This document shows, piece after piece, positions 25,667 through 36,253 of a stretch of DNA of 64,000 nt (position 1 is the first letter of the stretch; every line of letters begins with the position of its first letter). The stretch is from Symsagittifera roscoffensis. Lineage: Eukaryota > Xenacoelomorpha > Acoela > Convolutidae. A program made the translations under genes and the position numbers. A model generated the notes under the pieces. It was not told the DNA's origin and searched no databases. It saw nothing but the letters and a program-made list of their open reading frames with translations. The DNA is taken from the NCBI RefSeq assembly GCF_963678635.1, contig NC_087062.1:21565789-21629788 (forward strand), in the 5' to 3' direction.

Positions 25667-25950
25667 ACATAGTTCGGTTTATTAGTCAGATGATTCAGTT
25701 GTCGGTTTAATTTTTTGTTCGCTCTGCTTTTAGTCATAATATGAAAAAGTAGGGCTGACCAGGTATAGGCTTGCGTTCATTATTCAAGTTGACAGTTGAA
25801 TTATTGTGTTTGAGTAATTGTTTTCATTAAAGTCAGTGAACTATTACGATTAACGCTTAATAATAACATAATAACTGAAAAAAGTCTGCAGGACCAAAAC
25901 TTTCAATTATATGAGCAAACAAAGACTGCTACTCACTCCCTTTCTTATTT

Positions 25951-26249
25951 GAATATTTGACTAGAAAAATTACTGTTTTTGAATGGCAGATTGGTTACAT
26001 TACTCTTTTCATCAAGCTTGCATTTTATAAGTTTTGTATGAAGCTATATTAAAATGTTACTTCAAGTTCTTTGCTCCTTTGATTGTTTCTTATGACTTGA
26101 TGTCTGATTTTTTTAGATGAATATTTAACACAATATTGAAAACCAAGAGAGCACATGCTTCGAATAGTTTCAATTGTATACGCGTATAAACTTTTTCTTT
26201 TGATGTATTTTGACTTGAAAAAAAGTTAACTTTCAACTCATTCTTCAAA
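25951..26249 (+). other. Upstream region of the SGK3-like gene
   Basis: Unique AT-rich sequence lies between the repeat array and the start codon. The start context is ttcaaaATGa. No clear TATA box, initiator or upstream exon could be assigned. Confidence 0.4.
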
Positions 26250-26759
26250 ATGAGCGATGGTTACGAAATTGTCAAAACTTCCAATGAAAAGTATGTGTGT
26301 TACAAAGTTCACGTAAAAAGTGATGACGAATCATGGTTCATACTAAAACGCTACACCGAGTTTCGGAATCTTTACAAAGAACTCAATTCTAAATTTCCAG
26401 ACGCTAAATTCAAAATTCCACCGAAGAAATACATTCAAAAATTCAGCAAGAAAGTTATCGACGAGAGAGTTAAAGGATTGAATCTTTTTGTCGGCCAGGT
26501 TTTTATGACCCCAGGTGCCTTGGAGTTGGACAGCGTGGTGGATTTTTTCGACCTTAAAAAAGCTTTCAACAACAGCGACCAGATAGATTCCGAGAAACCT
26601 CTTTCGGAAACAGGGCCCGAACACGGCGAGGAAACCACCTTATATGGAAACAAAATGGATCCAACAGACTTTGAACTGAAAAAAGTGATCGGAAAAGGAG
26701 CTTTTGGGAATGTATTTCTGGCACAGCATAAGGAGTCTGGAAAACACTATGCTCTCAAG
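26250..26759 (+). CDS. SGK3: SGK3-like exon 1
   Basis: Encodes residues 1-170: the whole PX domain, a linker, and the kinase N-lobe as far as the catalytic lysine in HYALK. The donor is ctcaag/gtatac, phase 0. The start ATG is the first in frame, and [10 protein letters not shown] fits a PX-domain N-terminus. Confidence 0.92.
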
Positions 26760-29700
26760 GTATACTTTTTCTAGAATATATAATACTTGGAAAATGGGTC
26801 CCTTAACAGACCAAGTTAAGATCCTTCACACTTAATTATTGTTCCGACTTTCGATACGTGCTCGGGGTGGGTTTTTTTTTCTTCAGACAAATTTCGACTT
26901 TTTAACTAGCCATTTTTGACGGAGTTTTTTTAATATCATTCGAAAGGTATTGTTGTCCTGAGCTCAAATTTGAAAAGATATTTCACCTGTGATCATTTTT
27001 CGTAAAGTTACGGAGGTTTAAAGATTGCCATTTTGGCCAATTTGGTACAATTAACGCGCGATATATTTCGCGCTATTAACGCGTAAGCGGAGAGTTAATC
27101 CGTCTTAGAAATCGTTCCAAATTTGTTAAAAGAAGCTTATTTGCCATAATTGGTTTGTTACAAGGAGCGAAATTTATCCTTTTGTTCTTTATATGGCGTG
27201 TGGGGGAATGATTTTCATAAAAAAATTTCAAATTTAAAAAAATATATATATTTTTTTCATTTTGTTTTATTTCAGTGAATTTTTTAATGTTATTACTGCT
27301 CCATAAACCTTAAAAGGCAGTCGGAACATACAGGGCTTCGCCCTGATACGAGCAGTCTTGTTTTAATTGTACATTGCTAAATAGCACTCCGAGTAACTTA
27401 CGGGATTATGTTTGGCTGAAACTCTGTACTTAGAACTTCGTCTCTCTTTACAAAAGCTTTGAGATGGAGGATTTTAACCTGATCCCTCAAAATTTAATTA
27501 AAATTGTTTTTATCATGTAAAGTCGACAACGTTTCAAAAACTTTGTTTGTTTCTGAACCCTCCTGTCGTCTCTTTTTGGAAAAAAAACATGAAAAATCTA
27601 TATAGGCTCTGCTTTGATCAATGTCCGGAATTTGCTTTGAGAGATGACCGCAATTTTGGCATATTCGAAAAAACTGAGATCAGTCTTTTTGATATCCATC
27701 GAGTTCAAATTTCAATTTCGAGCAATCTAAATATAATACGGCAACTCGCAATTTAATCACTGCCGCAGTAGCGCCAACGTGTTGCGAGCTTGCCTACAGA
27801 ACAAATCGTGTACAAGATTTGGAGCCGGTTATCGCTGAGAGGCCGTGTTGCGAGCTTAGCGCGATCACCGTTAACCTTCTTGAACTAAATTTCTTAGGTT
27901 TCAATTTAATTTCCAAACTCTGCGAGCTGTTGCTTTCCTTAAACTTTGTCCCTTGTATTGTAGAAGTGCAAAAATTGCGAAAATAACGTTTCATAAACTG
28001 TTGGAAAGTTTTGATTTGAAAAAACGTGATTTTTAGAGCATGCTCGCCCTGCAAACTCATCCATTACTACATCCATTTTGTGGATCTCAACAAAAATGAT
28101 ATCTTTAAAAAGGGATCTCAACAGAAGAGAAGGAGTTATGTCGTATGGTGTTTTTTCTCCCGATTTTGAAATCTCAGTGAAAGCTATTTAGTAAAAGTTT
28201 TTCTCTATTTTCCAAATTGCGTACATCAGTCGGTGTAGTCGGAACATGTGCTACTTGCTCAGAAATTGGCTATCCTCGTCTTATTTTCGTTCAGGTGCTG
28301 CAGAAGAGCAGAGTGAAGTCGCAAATTGAGAAACAACATCTGATGAGTGAGCGCTTTGTGCTGCTGAGCAACCTCAATCACCCCTTTCTCGTCGCTTTGC
28401 ACTATGCATTCCAGGTTATATGAGCATAAGTCTGGCCGACGGGCTCCTTTTTTACTTCCACTCGCATCTGAATTTTCGATCCAACTTAAAAAGAGGTGCT
28501 CGGCTTTTTGGACAATTTTAAAACGTTTTAATACTAATTTATGGGGATATGATTGGGCGGATTCTGGATTTTAGCCTTAGGTTCTGGTTTAAAGCACCGT
28601 TGGCTCGTAACGCTATCTATTTTCGTCCGGATATGATCGGGCAACTGTGACAAACAAACAGTGTATTCAGCCTGAAAGTCTTTATGAGATCAAACTCTGA
28701 TCTATCTCAATCCGCTCGGCTAAACATTTGTTCAAAAGCGAGCGTCAATAGACACAATTGTAAAGACATTTGTGTAATTGTGGCTTTAGACGCCGGTCAA
28801 GCTGTACTTCGTGCTTGACTTCGTGAATGGAGGAGAGCTGTTCTACCACCTGCAGAAAGAAAGGAGCTTCGGAGAAGAGCGGACCAAGTTCTACGGCGCC
28901 GAGATTGCATGCGCCTTGGGCTTTCTTCACTCGAGACACATTTTGTACAGGTAGTACTCTGCTCTTGCTCTTACTCTTTTTTCTACAGGTACATTATTTC
29001 TAAATTGAACTGAAGAAGAGCTCAAATGAGCGGTTTGAAACCGGTATAAAGACCCTAATTTGACTGAATTTTCAGCGCCGCAGGTCAATTTTTGAGAAAA
29101 GGCCAAAAAAAGCCGTTTTTAGGCAACTTTTGGAAAATTTCGACCAAAAAATCGCGTTTTTTCGGCGCGCGCCTTAGAAAAATTTTAAGGTCAGTCAGCC
29201 ACAACTAGATATCTCGAAATAGAACAAAGGGGGGACCCTTTGGGTCGGCAGGGGGTTGAATCCTAAAAAAAGAACGTCAGAGCCCCCCCCCCCCCCCAAA
29301 AAAAAAAAAAAACCCGCTACTGCTTGAAACTCAGGCCGGTTCCACTTCTTGGGCTGAGTAGTGTTGCCTCACCCTCAACTGTTCAAGTTATTATTCGAGA
29401 AAGGGATGCTTAGATATTTTACCATTCGCCAAAACTCCTAATACTTCACCATTTTACCAGTAAATAAAATTCATTTTCGTTGCAAGGGACCTCAAACCGG
29501 AGAACCTTATTCTGGACAAGATGGGACACGTGATCATCACAGACTTCGGACTGTCGAAGGAACGGATGAACGAGCTTCCGAATAGCTTGACGAGTACGTT
29601 CTGTGGCACCCCCGAGTACCTGGCACCCGAAGTGCTCAGAGGGGAGTCCTATTCGTACCCGATCGACTGGTGGTGTCTCGGCTGTGTGATGTACGAACTG

Positions 29701-32700
29701 ATGTTCGGAGCGCCTCCCTTCTACCACAAGTTAGTTGTGATGCAAAACAGAACTAACTATGAGATGAAATGTGCTAATTGAAAAAACTCCTAATTTTCAC
29801 TAAAAAGCCGCAACAAAAGTGCTTCACAGAATTCCTTGAAGTTCTTTGGTCGCACAAAAAAACTTTCTTTTCTTAGAGTTAGACGAATTTCTTTTCTTTG
29901 AATTTGACAAATTTCTTTTTACGTTAAAAGACAGTTTTGAGGATTTTTAGAGGAATCAGTTCTCTTATTTGGAAACCACTGGTTCGAAGCAAAAACGATG
30001 AAACTAGTCAAAATAACGCAAAACAGTTCCGGAAATAATAATCTGCAATTCTGCTTTTTTTGCTCAGAGACCACATTGTGCTGTACGAGGCAATCAAAAG
30101 ACATCCTCTCAAGTTGAACAGAAGAAACATACATCTCTCGCAGGCAGCGACTGACGTACTCTCCAGTTTGATGGATAAAAATCACTCTTTTCGACTCGGA
30201 ACAAATGGTGGCGTTAAAGAAATCGAACCAGCACCCGTTTTTCCGGAATCTGGATTTTGCCAAACTTGAGGCAAAACAGGTAGAATGAATGATTAGGGGA
30301 AGTATGGTTCAATAAGCAAAACTTGGTTCAAAAAAATTCAAGATCATACCATATCGAAACATTCATAGACAAGAACTTTAAATCGACTATTCACTGATGA
30401 CGACCGCTAATTTAGGCCTAGAATGTCATTGATTGGGAGAAGTTGAGATACAGTTTCCCGAAACGCGAAGAAAAAAAATAGCAATACACTTTAAGCAGGG
30501 GTACAATCAGGGGCGGATCTAGGGTTTTCTCAAAACAGGATATTTTGTCAAAACATGCCAAAAAACACGTTTTTAAGCACTTAATAGAAAATGTTGACCA
30601 AAAAATCCCATTTTTTTCTGCACTTTTTTTTCTGCACTTGATCCCTCCTCAAAAATAGTACAAACTGGCGTCAGCCAATCACAGAATGGAGGTGTGCCAA
30701 AAAAGAACCAAAGGGGGATCGTTTTGGTGGCGATGGAGTCGAATCCCTGAGGGAGGGGGGATTCTTTGACAACCACGCTCGAACCCCTGGGTTCCTCGAC
30801 AACCACGCTAATTGGAAATGCAAGTATGCATTCCACGATAGTTTTTTGAGCAACAAGCAACAATTATCAGGCAATAAGTTTGTGCATTCGGGCAACCCGT
30901 ACAGAAATAAAATAAAAATACAGATATGCCCAGGGTTATTCCATTTGTTGTGAGATTGCATATCTGTCCTGAACTGCATCAGACATGTTCAGACCTGGAA
31001 GATACAACAATTTTAATGTTACGCAAAAAAATAAAAATAAAGATATGCCCAGTTTGAATCCATTTGTTGTGAGATTGCATATCTGTCCTGAACTGCATCA
31101 GACATGATCAGATCTAGAAATTTGTTTTTTTTTGAAATTTTCGAATGGATTCTTAACTTTTGTCACGTGTCTTGTTTTTTTTTTCGTTGAAAATAGTTAT
31201 TTTAACAAATAACACGAAAACTCGTTTAAAATCACGTCCTTGTTTTCAGTTTTTAGTGAAGGCGTGGGTAGTAAATATGAACGCCGAAAAACGCTATTTT
31301 CTGTTGTAATAACAAATTAGATCAATTGGGTCTTTTCTGTTTCAAACTTCTGGAAAAAAAAATAAAAAAACGGCGGTTGTCAGTAATTGTGGTTCATCTC
31401 GTATGTACTTATAAGACTAGAAAGCTTCGTTGTTATTGATATTTCGAGAGAGTCGCCTTAAACACATCCTTACTTCTGGAAACTAAGCAATTTTTGACCA
31501 CCCTGAAATCAGAGCGATAAAATCTATGGAAGAATTGAAAGAACTAGGAGAGGCTATGAAAGATGACCACCTAAATGAGCCGCCAATTGTTCCAAACTTT
31601 TCCCCTTTGGAAGATCCGATTGTTTTGATGTATAAATGTATTTTCAGTTAAATATGGAAGTTGGCTTTGCAATCAAATCATTAGGTCAGAGAAGTGCTCT
31701 AAGTTTCTTGAAAACCGACATAAAGATAATCTGGAGTGCCTGTCGAAGAAGTCAAAGGAATCTATGCTCTTTGCAGAATAAGCGCAGCTGAGTCTCCATG
31801 CATTCGATTTTGTAGCTGATTACTTGGGCTATAGTTAGGTTATTGATAAGTCAGAATTTTTGATCTTCAAGCAATGCGAGGTCAATGAATTGATGAATCT
31901 TCAGGCAATGCGAGGTCGATCAAGAGTCGTTTGTTTTGGAATTTGAAAGCTTAAGCAAGTTTTTGTAGTAATGTTAACGATCATAGAAATATATCCACTG
32001 CGCGAGAAGTTTCTTAGAAAGACCCGGAGACATCTTTTCCCCTAAGAATATAGCACTTGAAACTTGAGCCCAATTTTTGTTGCTTTGGATTTTGTCGAGG
32101 TCAATCTATGATTACGATTGCTTGTATCTATCATCATACCTCAGGCGATCTCTTGCACTTTTCAACCTCAGGCGATCTTTTCAACCAAGTTTGAGCATGC
32201 ATGAAAGGGAATGCAAAATTGCGCACAATTTTCATGGCGAAAAACCAGATATTCATTTCGTGCCCAGGAAATTAAACATGACACATGAAGGCAAAAAATT
32301 TGAAGCTGAGTTTGTGGAGAAAAGTGTTTCTGTTATACGAGAGTATTTCTACAAATCGCAGGGCCTAAATACTTTACCGGTCATCACCCATATATCGCAA
32401 GGTTTAGTAAAAAACGTAAAAGATACATTGATGATAGAAAAAATTCCGATCGAAGGAATAGAGCATCTTTGCCTCAGAGACAGTGGGTCTACGCAAAATA
32501 ATCTGCCAACAGTGCCCTTTTATGGTATTGACGAAGTTGAATGCGCAGAATTTGGAGTGGTCATATTTTTTTAGGGCTTTCGGGCTACGAAAAAGAAGAA
32601 CTTGAGCCTTTTTTCTGAAAATTATTTCGAAGTCATGGGCACAAGTCACAATTTCTCAAAAGTTGAAACTATCTTTGAGTCAGAACACAAAGAAAAAGAC

Positions 32701-34437
32701 ATGAATCTTTCAAAAATTGACGGTGTTAGATGTCTTAAGGGTACCAAAGGGACTCTCGTTGCGGCGTGAGAGATGTCGTTATTTTTGGTTCTACTTCAAA
32801 ATGCGACTTGGAAAGAAAGTTCCATGGCAGCACCAGGAAATTGATAAACTTTTCAGAAACTTTTGATAAACTTTTCAGAAACTTTTTCTGAGCCAAGAGA
32901 ATAGCGAAAACAAGCCATATGTTTTTGATTCACAAGATTATCAAAATGTTTCCCCAGAAGAAGAGGAAATGCCCAATTCGGATGAAATATACTCAAGTTG
33001 GGAGATCTGGAAAAATTGAAAAAGAAGGAACAGAAGTATTAACAATATAGCAATTTTTTGAGCAATATAACTCAAAATCTGACTAATGGGCTTTTCTTCA
33101 GTTTCCACCCCCTTGTTTTCTCAAATTCAATATTTGAAAATTTTTAAAAACGACTTCTAATGTTATAAGCAGCGTTGGGGGGTTGGAAATTGGAAAAGAG
33201 CCCAATTATGTGGTTCATTGTCTTGTTCTTCAACATCTGGCAAGTGTTTTAGTTAAAATATTAAAAATAAAACATTTCAATAAATCTTTTAAACAGCTTG
33301 TTTTTTCGCCTTGTTTGCAAAAGAAATTGATCAAAACTGTTTTTAGACCCTTGAATTGATCTGCCCCGGAGTCTTTTTGAAATTTTATTGAGTGGAAATC
33401 TATCCAACAAAAACTTGGAAACCAGATCTCAGCATCTTAAAATCTTGCCTTTATCAGATCTTGTCCAGACATGGTGCATGTTTCGTTTGGACATGGACAT
33501 GTCTGAATCAGGACTGAGGCAGGTATGGATTCTATCACAAAAGCAGATCTGCTCAAGGCCTGATTCAGACCTGGGGCACACATGGGTCAGACCTGGTGCA
33601 GATCTGTTCAGATCTGACCCATATATGTTCCAGGTCTGAATCAGACCTTGAGCAGATCTGCTTTTGTGATAGAATCCATACCTGCCTGAGTCCTGATTCA
33701 GACATGTCCATGTCCAAACGAAACATGCACCATGTCTGGACAAGATCTGAAATAGGCAAGATTTTACGATGCTCAGATCTGGTTTCCAAGTTTTTGTAAA
33801 GTACGGGAAAGTAAAAATTTGCCTAAGATAGATTTCAGGTTAAAACTAAGTTTATCCTCCAATTTTTTTCGGGTAGGGGAATGCTATCTGCCTCTTTTCA
33901 CACATTCCGTACACTTTAAATTCTCATATAAGAACTTTAGCTTTGAGTGCTGAGAAATAATGAAATGGAGAGATGAAAAATTTCAAGGTATGAAAAAACT
34001 GGATTCCGAGAAATCCAAATACAGGGCCACTAAGGGTTAAAAAGAGCATGCTGTTGTATCGCCCTCAACAATCACACATAATTCATCTTGAAAAATGATC
34101 AACTTTTTGAGAGGTTTGGGAGAAAGTTTGGGAGAAACTAATGAACACATCATTTATATTAATATAGCTAGTTTTATGAGTTTAGGTACGCTAAATGTTA
34201 CATTTGATTCAATTTTGAAACACATTTATACAACCTATTGCATAGATTGAAGCACCGTTTGTTCCCGGAGGAGATGACGACTATGCTGGCCATATAGACC
34301 CGGAATGGACCGAAATGTCAATTCCGGAATCGGTAACGGGGAAGTTCAACAACCGTTTAAGTGTTGCAGTTTCACCATGTACAGGCAGAGGTTTTGAGGG
34401 ATTCACGTACAAACGAGTCGTACACGATTTCGACTGA
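26250..34437 (+). CDS. SGK3: SGK3-like PX-domain AGC protein kinase, six exons
   Basis: Six exons (26250-26759, 28295-28414, 28790-28950, 29487-29729, 30068-30279, 34246-34437) join through GT-AG introns into about 478 residues, close to the ~496 of vertebrate SGK3. Residues ~5-110 are a phosphoinositide-binding PX domain (KRYTEF, then IPPKKY). The kinase domain has glycine loop GKGAFGNV (148-155), Lys170, Glu189, YRDLKPEN with Asp265, DFG at 283-285, the activation loop [12 protein letters not shown] with Thr301, and a tail with hydrophobic motif FEGFTY (Thr469). In the family, PDK1 and mTORC2 phosphorylate the loop and the hydrophobic motif, and the PX domain places the kinase on endosomes through PI3P. 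One extra base in exon 5 (near 30228) breaks the frame before HPFF; this is either an assembly error or a real lesion. Residue numbers after exon 5 assume that base is spurious. Confidence 0.9.
26836..27365 (+). repeat. Dispersed ~530-bp repeat, copy in intron 1
   Basis: Inverted relative to the array copies. It runs from attattgttccgac through ctcggggtgggttttt to the hairpin CAGGGCTTCGCCCTG (27331-27345) and tacgagcagtc. It lacks the flanking gagcggttt repeats, so its edges help define the element. Confidence 0.75.
27366..28294 (+). other. Rest of SGK3 intron 1
   Basis: Non-coding sequence that ends in a pyrimidine-rich acceptor, ttattttcgttcag, at 28294. Short open frames here have no family resemblance. 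Confidence 0.7.
28295..28414 (+). CDS. SGK3: SGK3-like exon 2
   Basis: Forty codons, phase 0 at both ends, encoding [20 protein letters not shown] and on to HYAFQ. It contains the alpha-C helix with conserved Glu189 and the [12 protein letters not shown] strand. The acceptor is cgttcag/gtg and the donor ttccag/gttat. Confidence 0.92.
28790..28950 (+). CDS. SGK3: SGK3-like exon 3
   Basis: Encodes [20 protein letters not shown] through SRHILY plus two bases of the Arg codon. It holds the hinge and alpha-E helix. The acceptor is ggctttag/acg and the donor gtacag/gtagta. The split codon joins correctly to exon 4. Confidence 0.92.
29060..29312. repeat. Degraded repeat and C15/A15 tract in intron 3
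   Basis: 29060-29280 resembles a stretch of intron 5 near 30560-30740 (both with gaccaaaaaatc followed by t-rich sequence, and gaaccaaaggggg-like text). It ends in about 15 C (29283-29297) followed by about 15 A (29298-29312), a typical source of assembly length errors. Confidence 0.5.
29487..29729 (+). CDS. SGK3: SGK3-like exon 4
   Basis: Encodes the catalytic loop and activation segment: [36 protein letters not shown], then [12 protein letters not shown] and GAPPFYH. All expected catalytic residues are present. The acceptor is tgcaag/ggac and the donor cacaa/gttag. GC content is visibly higher than in the surrounding introns, as expected of a constrained exon. Confidence 0.93.
30068..30279 (+). 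CDS. SGK3: SGK3-like exon 5, with one-base frameshift
   Basis: Encodes [10 protein letters not shown] through [13 protein letters not shown] of the kinase C-lobe. After GGVKEIE the frame shifts by one base at the cc of gaaccagcaccc (30228-30229), and the conserved [16 protein letters not shown] is read in the next frame up to the donor acag/gtagaa. Read straight through, the protein would end at TGA 30267-30269. Dropping one base makes the exon phase-compatible with exon 6. Confidence 0.85.
30508..30800. mobile_element. Possible hAT-like MITE remnant in intron 5
   Basis: Begins CAGGGGCGGATCTAGGG, a terminal sequence style common in hAT-type non-autonomous elements. It shares short blocks with intron 3. 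The matching far end and target duplication were not found, so this is tentative. Confidence 0.3.
30905..31130. repeat. Direct repeat, two ~115-bp copies in intron 5
   Basis: agatatgcccag, then ttccatttgttgtgagattg and catatctgtcctgaactg, occur twice about 118 bp apart with few differences. Confidence 0.8.
31526..33040 (+). pseudogene. Degraded unknown coding sequence inside intron 5
   Basis: Coding-like pieces on the + strand follow each other in changing frames. An ATG at 31526 opens [20 protein letters not shown]. Lys/Glu-rich text follows near 31686-31790 ([15 protein letters not shown]). The longest frame, 32077-32574, includes [20 protein letters not shown] and [20 protein letters not shown]. 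More fragments lie to 33040. Amino-acid composition looks protein-like, but stops and frameshifts are frequent. I cannot assign a family. A nested transposon gene or retrogene is possible, and it does not fit the kinase reading frame. Confidence 0.4.
33407..33797. repeat. ~390-bp near-perfect palindrome in intron 5
   Basis: The left arm 33407-33591 and right arm 33613-33797 are reverse complements with few mismatches, around a ~21-bp centre at 33602. The outer ends are acaaaaacttggaaacca and tggtttccaagtttttgt. The arms carry repeated cagatctg and gacctg motifs. In the pre-mRNA it would fold into a hairpin with a stem of about 185 bp. No target duplication is seen. Confidence 0.92.
34246..34437 (+). 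CDS. SGK3: SGK3-like exon 6, C-terminal tail and stop
   Basis: Encodes [20 protein letters not shown] and on to [12 protein letters not shown], ending at TGA 34435-34437. The IxAPFxP start, HIDPEWT and the hydrophobic motif FEGFTY are hallmarks of the AGC kinase tail. Here the regulatory Ser/Thr position is Thr. The acceptor is attgcatag/att, phase 0, matching exon 5 once its extra base is discounted. Confidence 0.88.
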   Translation: MEAPFVPGGDDDYAGHIDPEWTEMSIPESVTGKFNNRLSVAVSPCTGRGFEGFTYKRVVHDFD

Positions 34438-34515
34438 AACGTCCAAAAACCTCATTTCTAACTTTTTATATAAAAAAGTATAATGGAAAACTAACAATTT
34501 TATTTTGCTGATACG

Positions 34516-34521
34516 AATAAA
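34516..34521 (+). promoter_or_regulatory. Poly(A) signal AATAAA
   Basis: Canonical AATAAA about 80 bases after the SGK3-like stop codon; a plausible 3' end signal. Confidence 0.55.
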
Positions 34522-35854
34522 TGTCCAAAAATCCCGATTTGATTTATAACATTCTTAAGATTATCTTGGAAAACTAACAATTTCCTTTTGATGAGACGAA
34601 TGAACATTTCATCTCGCTAAAAATGGTCAATTAAACATAAAGTGCAAATTACAGGGCCTTATTTAGCATGACGGAGTGTATCGCTCTGCCTCAATTGAAA
34701 AAACAACCCACTCACCATTGATTTGTTGCTTTGAATTATTTTAAGTTTTGAAGTATTTTACAAAATCCAGTTTTTCCGACCAACCTCTTCTAATTTTTGT
34801 AATTGAATGAATGCTAATTTTGAGTAAAAAAACTTCATTACAAGGCGAGACATGTTAAGCAAAAAAATTTTTAAACAAAAGCAGGAAATCATTCCCTAAA
34901 CGAATTATTTTATTGAGTCATGTTAATCACAACAACCTTTGAGTCGCTTCGGTTGTCTCGGTTTTTTTTCGGCCTGGCTAAATTTTTGTCGCGCCGGTCT
35001 CGAGTTGCCATGAGTTTGACTAATAGGTCGAGTCTTCAATTTATCTAGTCGTCCCCATCGCAACGGTTGTGTATCACGCCGGTTGCAGTGATTTGTTCGG
35101 CTCGCACCAAGCTTTAAATACCACATTTTTGTCGCACTGGTTTCGAAATGCAATTTTCGCCAATCAAGATAACCGAAGGTCTTACCATTTTCTTAAGTCA
35201 CACTGGTCGCGATGGTAATGTGAAGCAAACCCGTAGCTCGAGGTGGCACCGATCTTAGTAGGAACCACGCATTTTCGTGAATCGCGCAATTGAAGTTATG
35301 ATTTCTAATTTCTTTTATATTTGATGTATGAAGCAATTTGATGTAAGTATATCGAATGATTTGTTAAGGTACAAATGAAATTTTAAGGGTGAAAGTAAGC
35401 TTAAATAAGCTATTGTAAGCTATGTAGACCAAAAATCAAAAATTTTAAAACGGTTTTTCTCGACACTGGTGTTTTTTCAACACTTTTTAACTGAGATGGC
35501 TTTAATATGATATATCACTCAATCCAGTCCGATCATTATTTGTGGTACTTGATTTTGCATGGAAAACAAAAAGCAAAAAAAAACGAAAAGACCCGAATAC
35601 AAAGTTCCTTGCCATTTTTCAAATAGTCGGAACAATAAGGTATAATGATACTCAGGTTCAAATGGAACAATATTATGATTTATTGTTTTTATTAGTTTTC
35701 ATAATTTTAGTTTTGGCAGCAAAATTTTCAAATTTGTATTTGAGAGTAGAGCAAATTTTTCAACTCAATTTCTCTCAACTGCGATTTTTGAAATTTTATA
35801 CCATTTATTGTTCGAGTCGGTCGAAACATTAATCGCAAAACTCGACCCGGGAAG
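34522..35854. other. Intergenic stretch, no gene recognised
   Basis: Unique sequence with short frames only. Near 34975-35240 words such as gtcgca and cgccggt recur loosely, perhaps remote relatives of the 30-bp repeat that follows. Confidence 0.5.
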
Positions 35855-35879
35855 CCGCAACATATCTGTTTTGGGTCGC

Positions 35880-36105
35880 GCAAAGTTGTGCAAATGATTC
35901 GGTCGCACAAAGTCGCAACATACCCATTTTGAGTCGCAATGGCTGCAACATACCCGATATGAGTCGCAATGGTCGCAACATACCCATTTTGAGTCGCATG
36001 GTCGCAACATACCCAATTTGGGTCGCAATGGTCGCAACATACCCGATTTGGGTCGCATGATCGCAACATACCCATTTTGAGTCGCAATGATCGCAACATA
36101 AGTCC
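35880..36105. repeat. ~30-bp tandem repeat, gtcgcaacatacccattttg
   Basis: About eight copies of gtcgcaacatacccattttg followed by agtcgcaatg, with small variants. It lies just beyond the last traces of the second gypsy element. Open frames across it on the - strand are repeat artefacts. Confidence 0.9.
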
Positions 36106-36253
36106 CCGACCTCGAACCGGGGAAATTTTCTTCAGTAGCGTTTCTCTAGCTGTAGACTCCAATCACGTTACCATTAGAACAGGTTTTCTATACTCCACCA
36201 GGACATCCCAGAAGTCTTTGTGAAACTCATCCATATCAAATAATTTGGTCTGG

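Larger units (their letters stand above)
17181..25950. repeat. Nested tandem duplications, 1.05 kb and 2.4 kb
   Basis: 17181-18235 is repeated from 18236 (offset 1055). A 290-bp piece is duplicated at about 20689-20978 and 20979-21268. 21041-23460 and 23461-25950 are copies at offset 2420, and the block before 20751 is an earlier relative. Each unit has runs of gagcggttt and its complement, a gtat microsatellite, a conserved caatttccatatatgaaaa segment, and in the longer units the dispersed repeat and a 75-codon frame. Copies differ by a few per cent and by deletions in the gagcggttt parts. Confidence 0.9.

Noticed and set aside
33388-33799. Overlapping open frames of 67-104 codons on both strands
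   Set aside because: All are products of the palindrome and its cagatctg repeats.
35728-36162. 144-codon - strand frame rich in Cys and Asp
   Set aside because: It follows the 30-bp tandem repeat and repeats with it.
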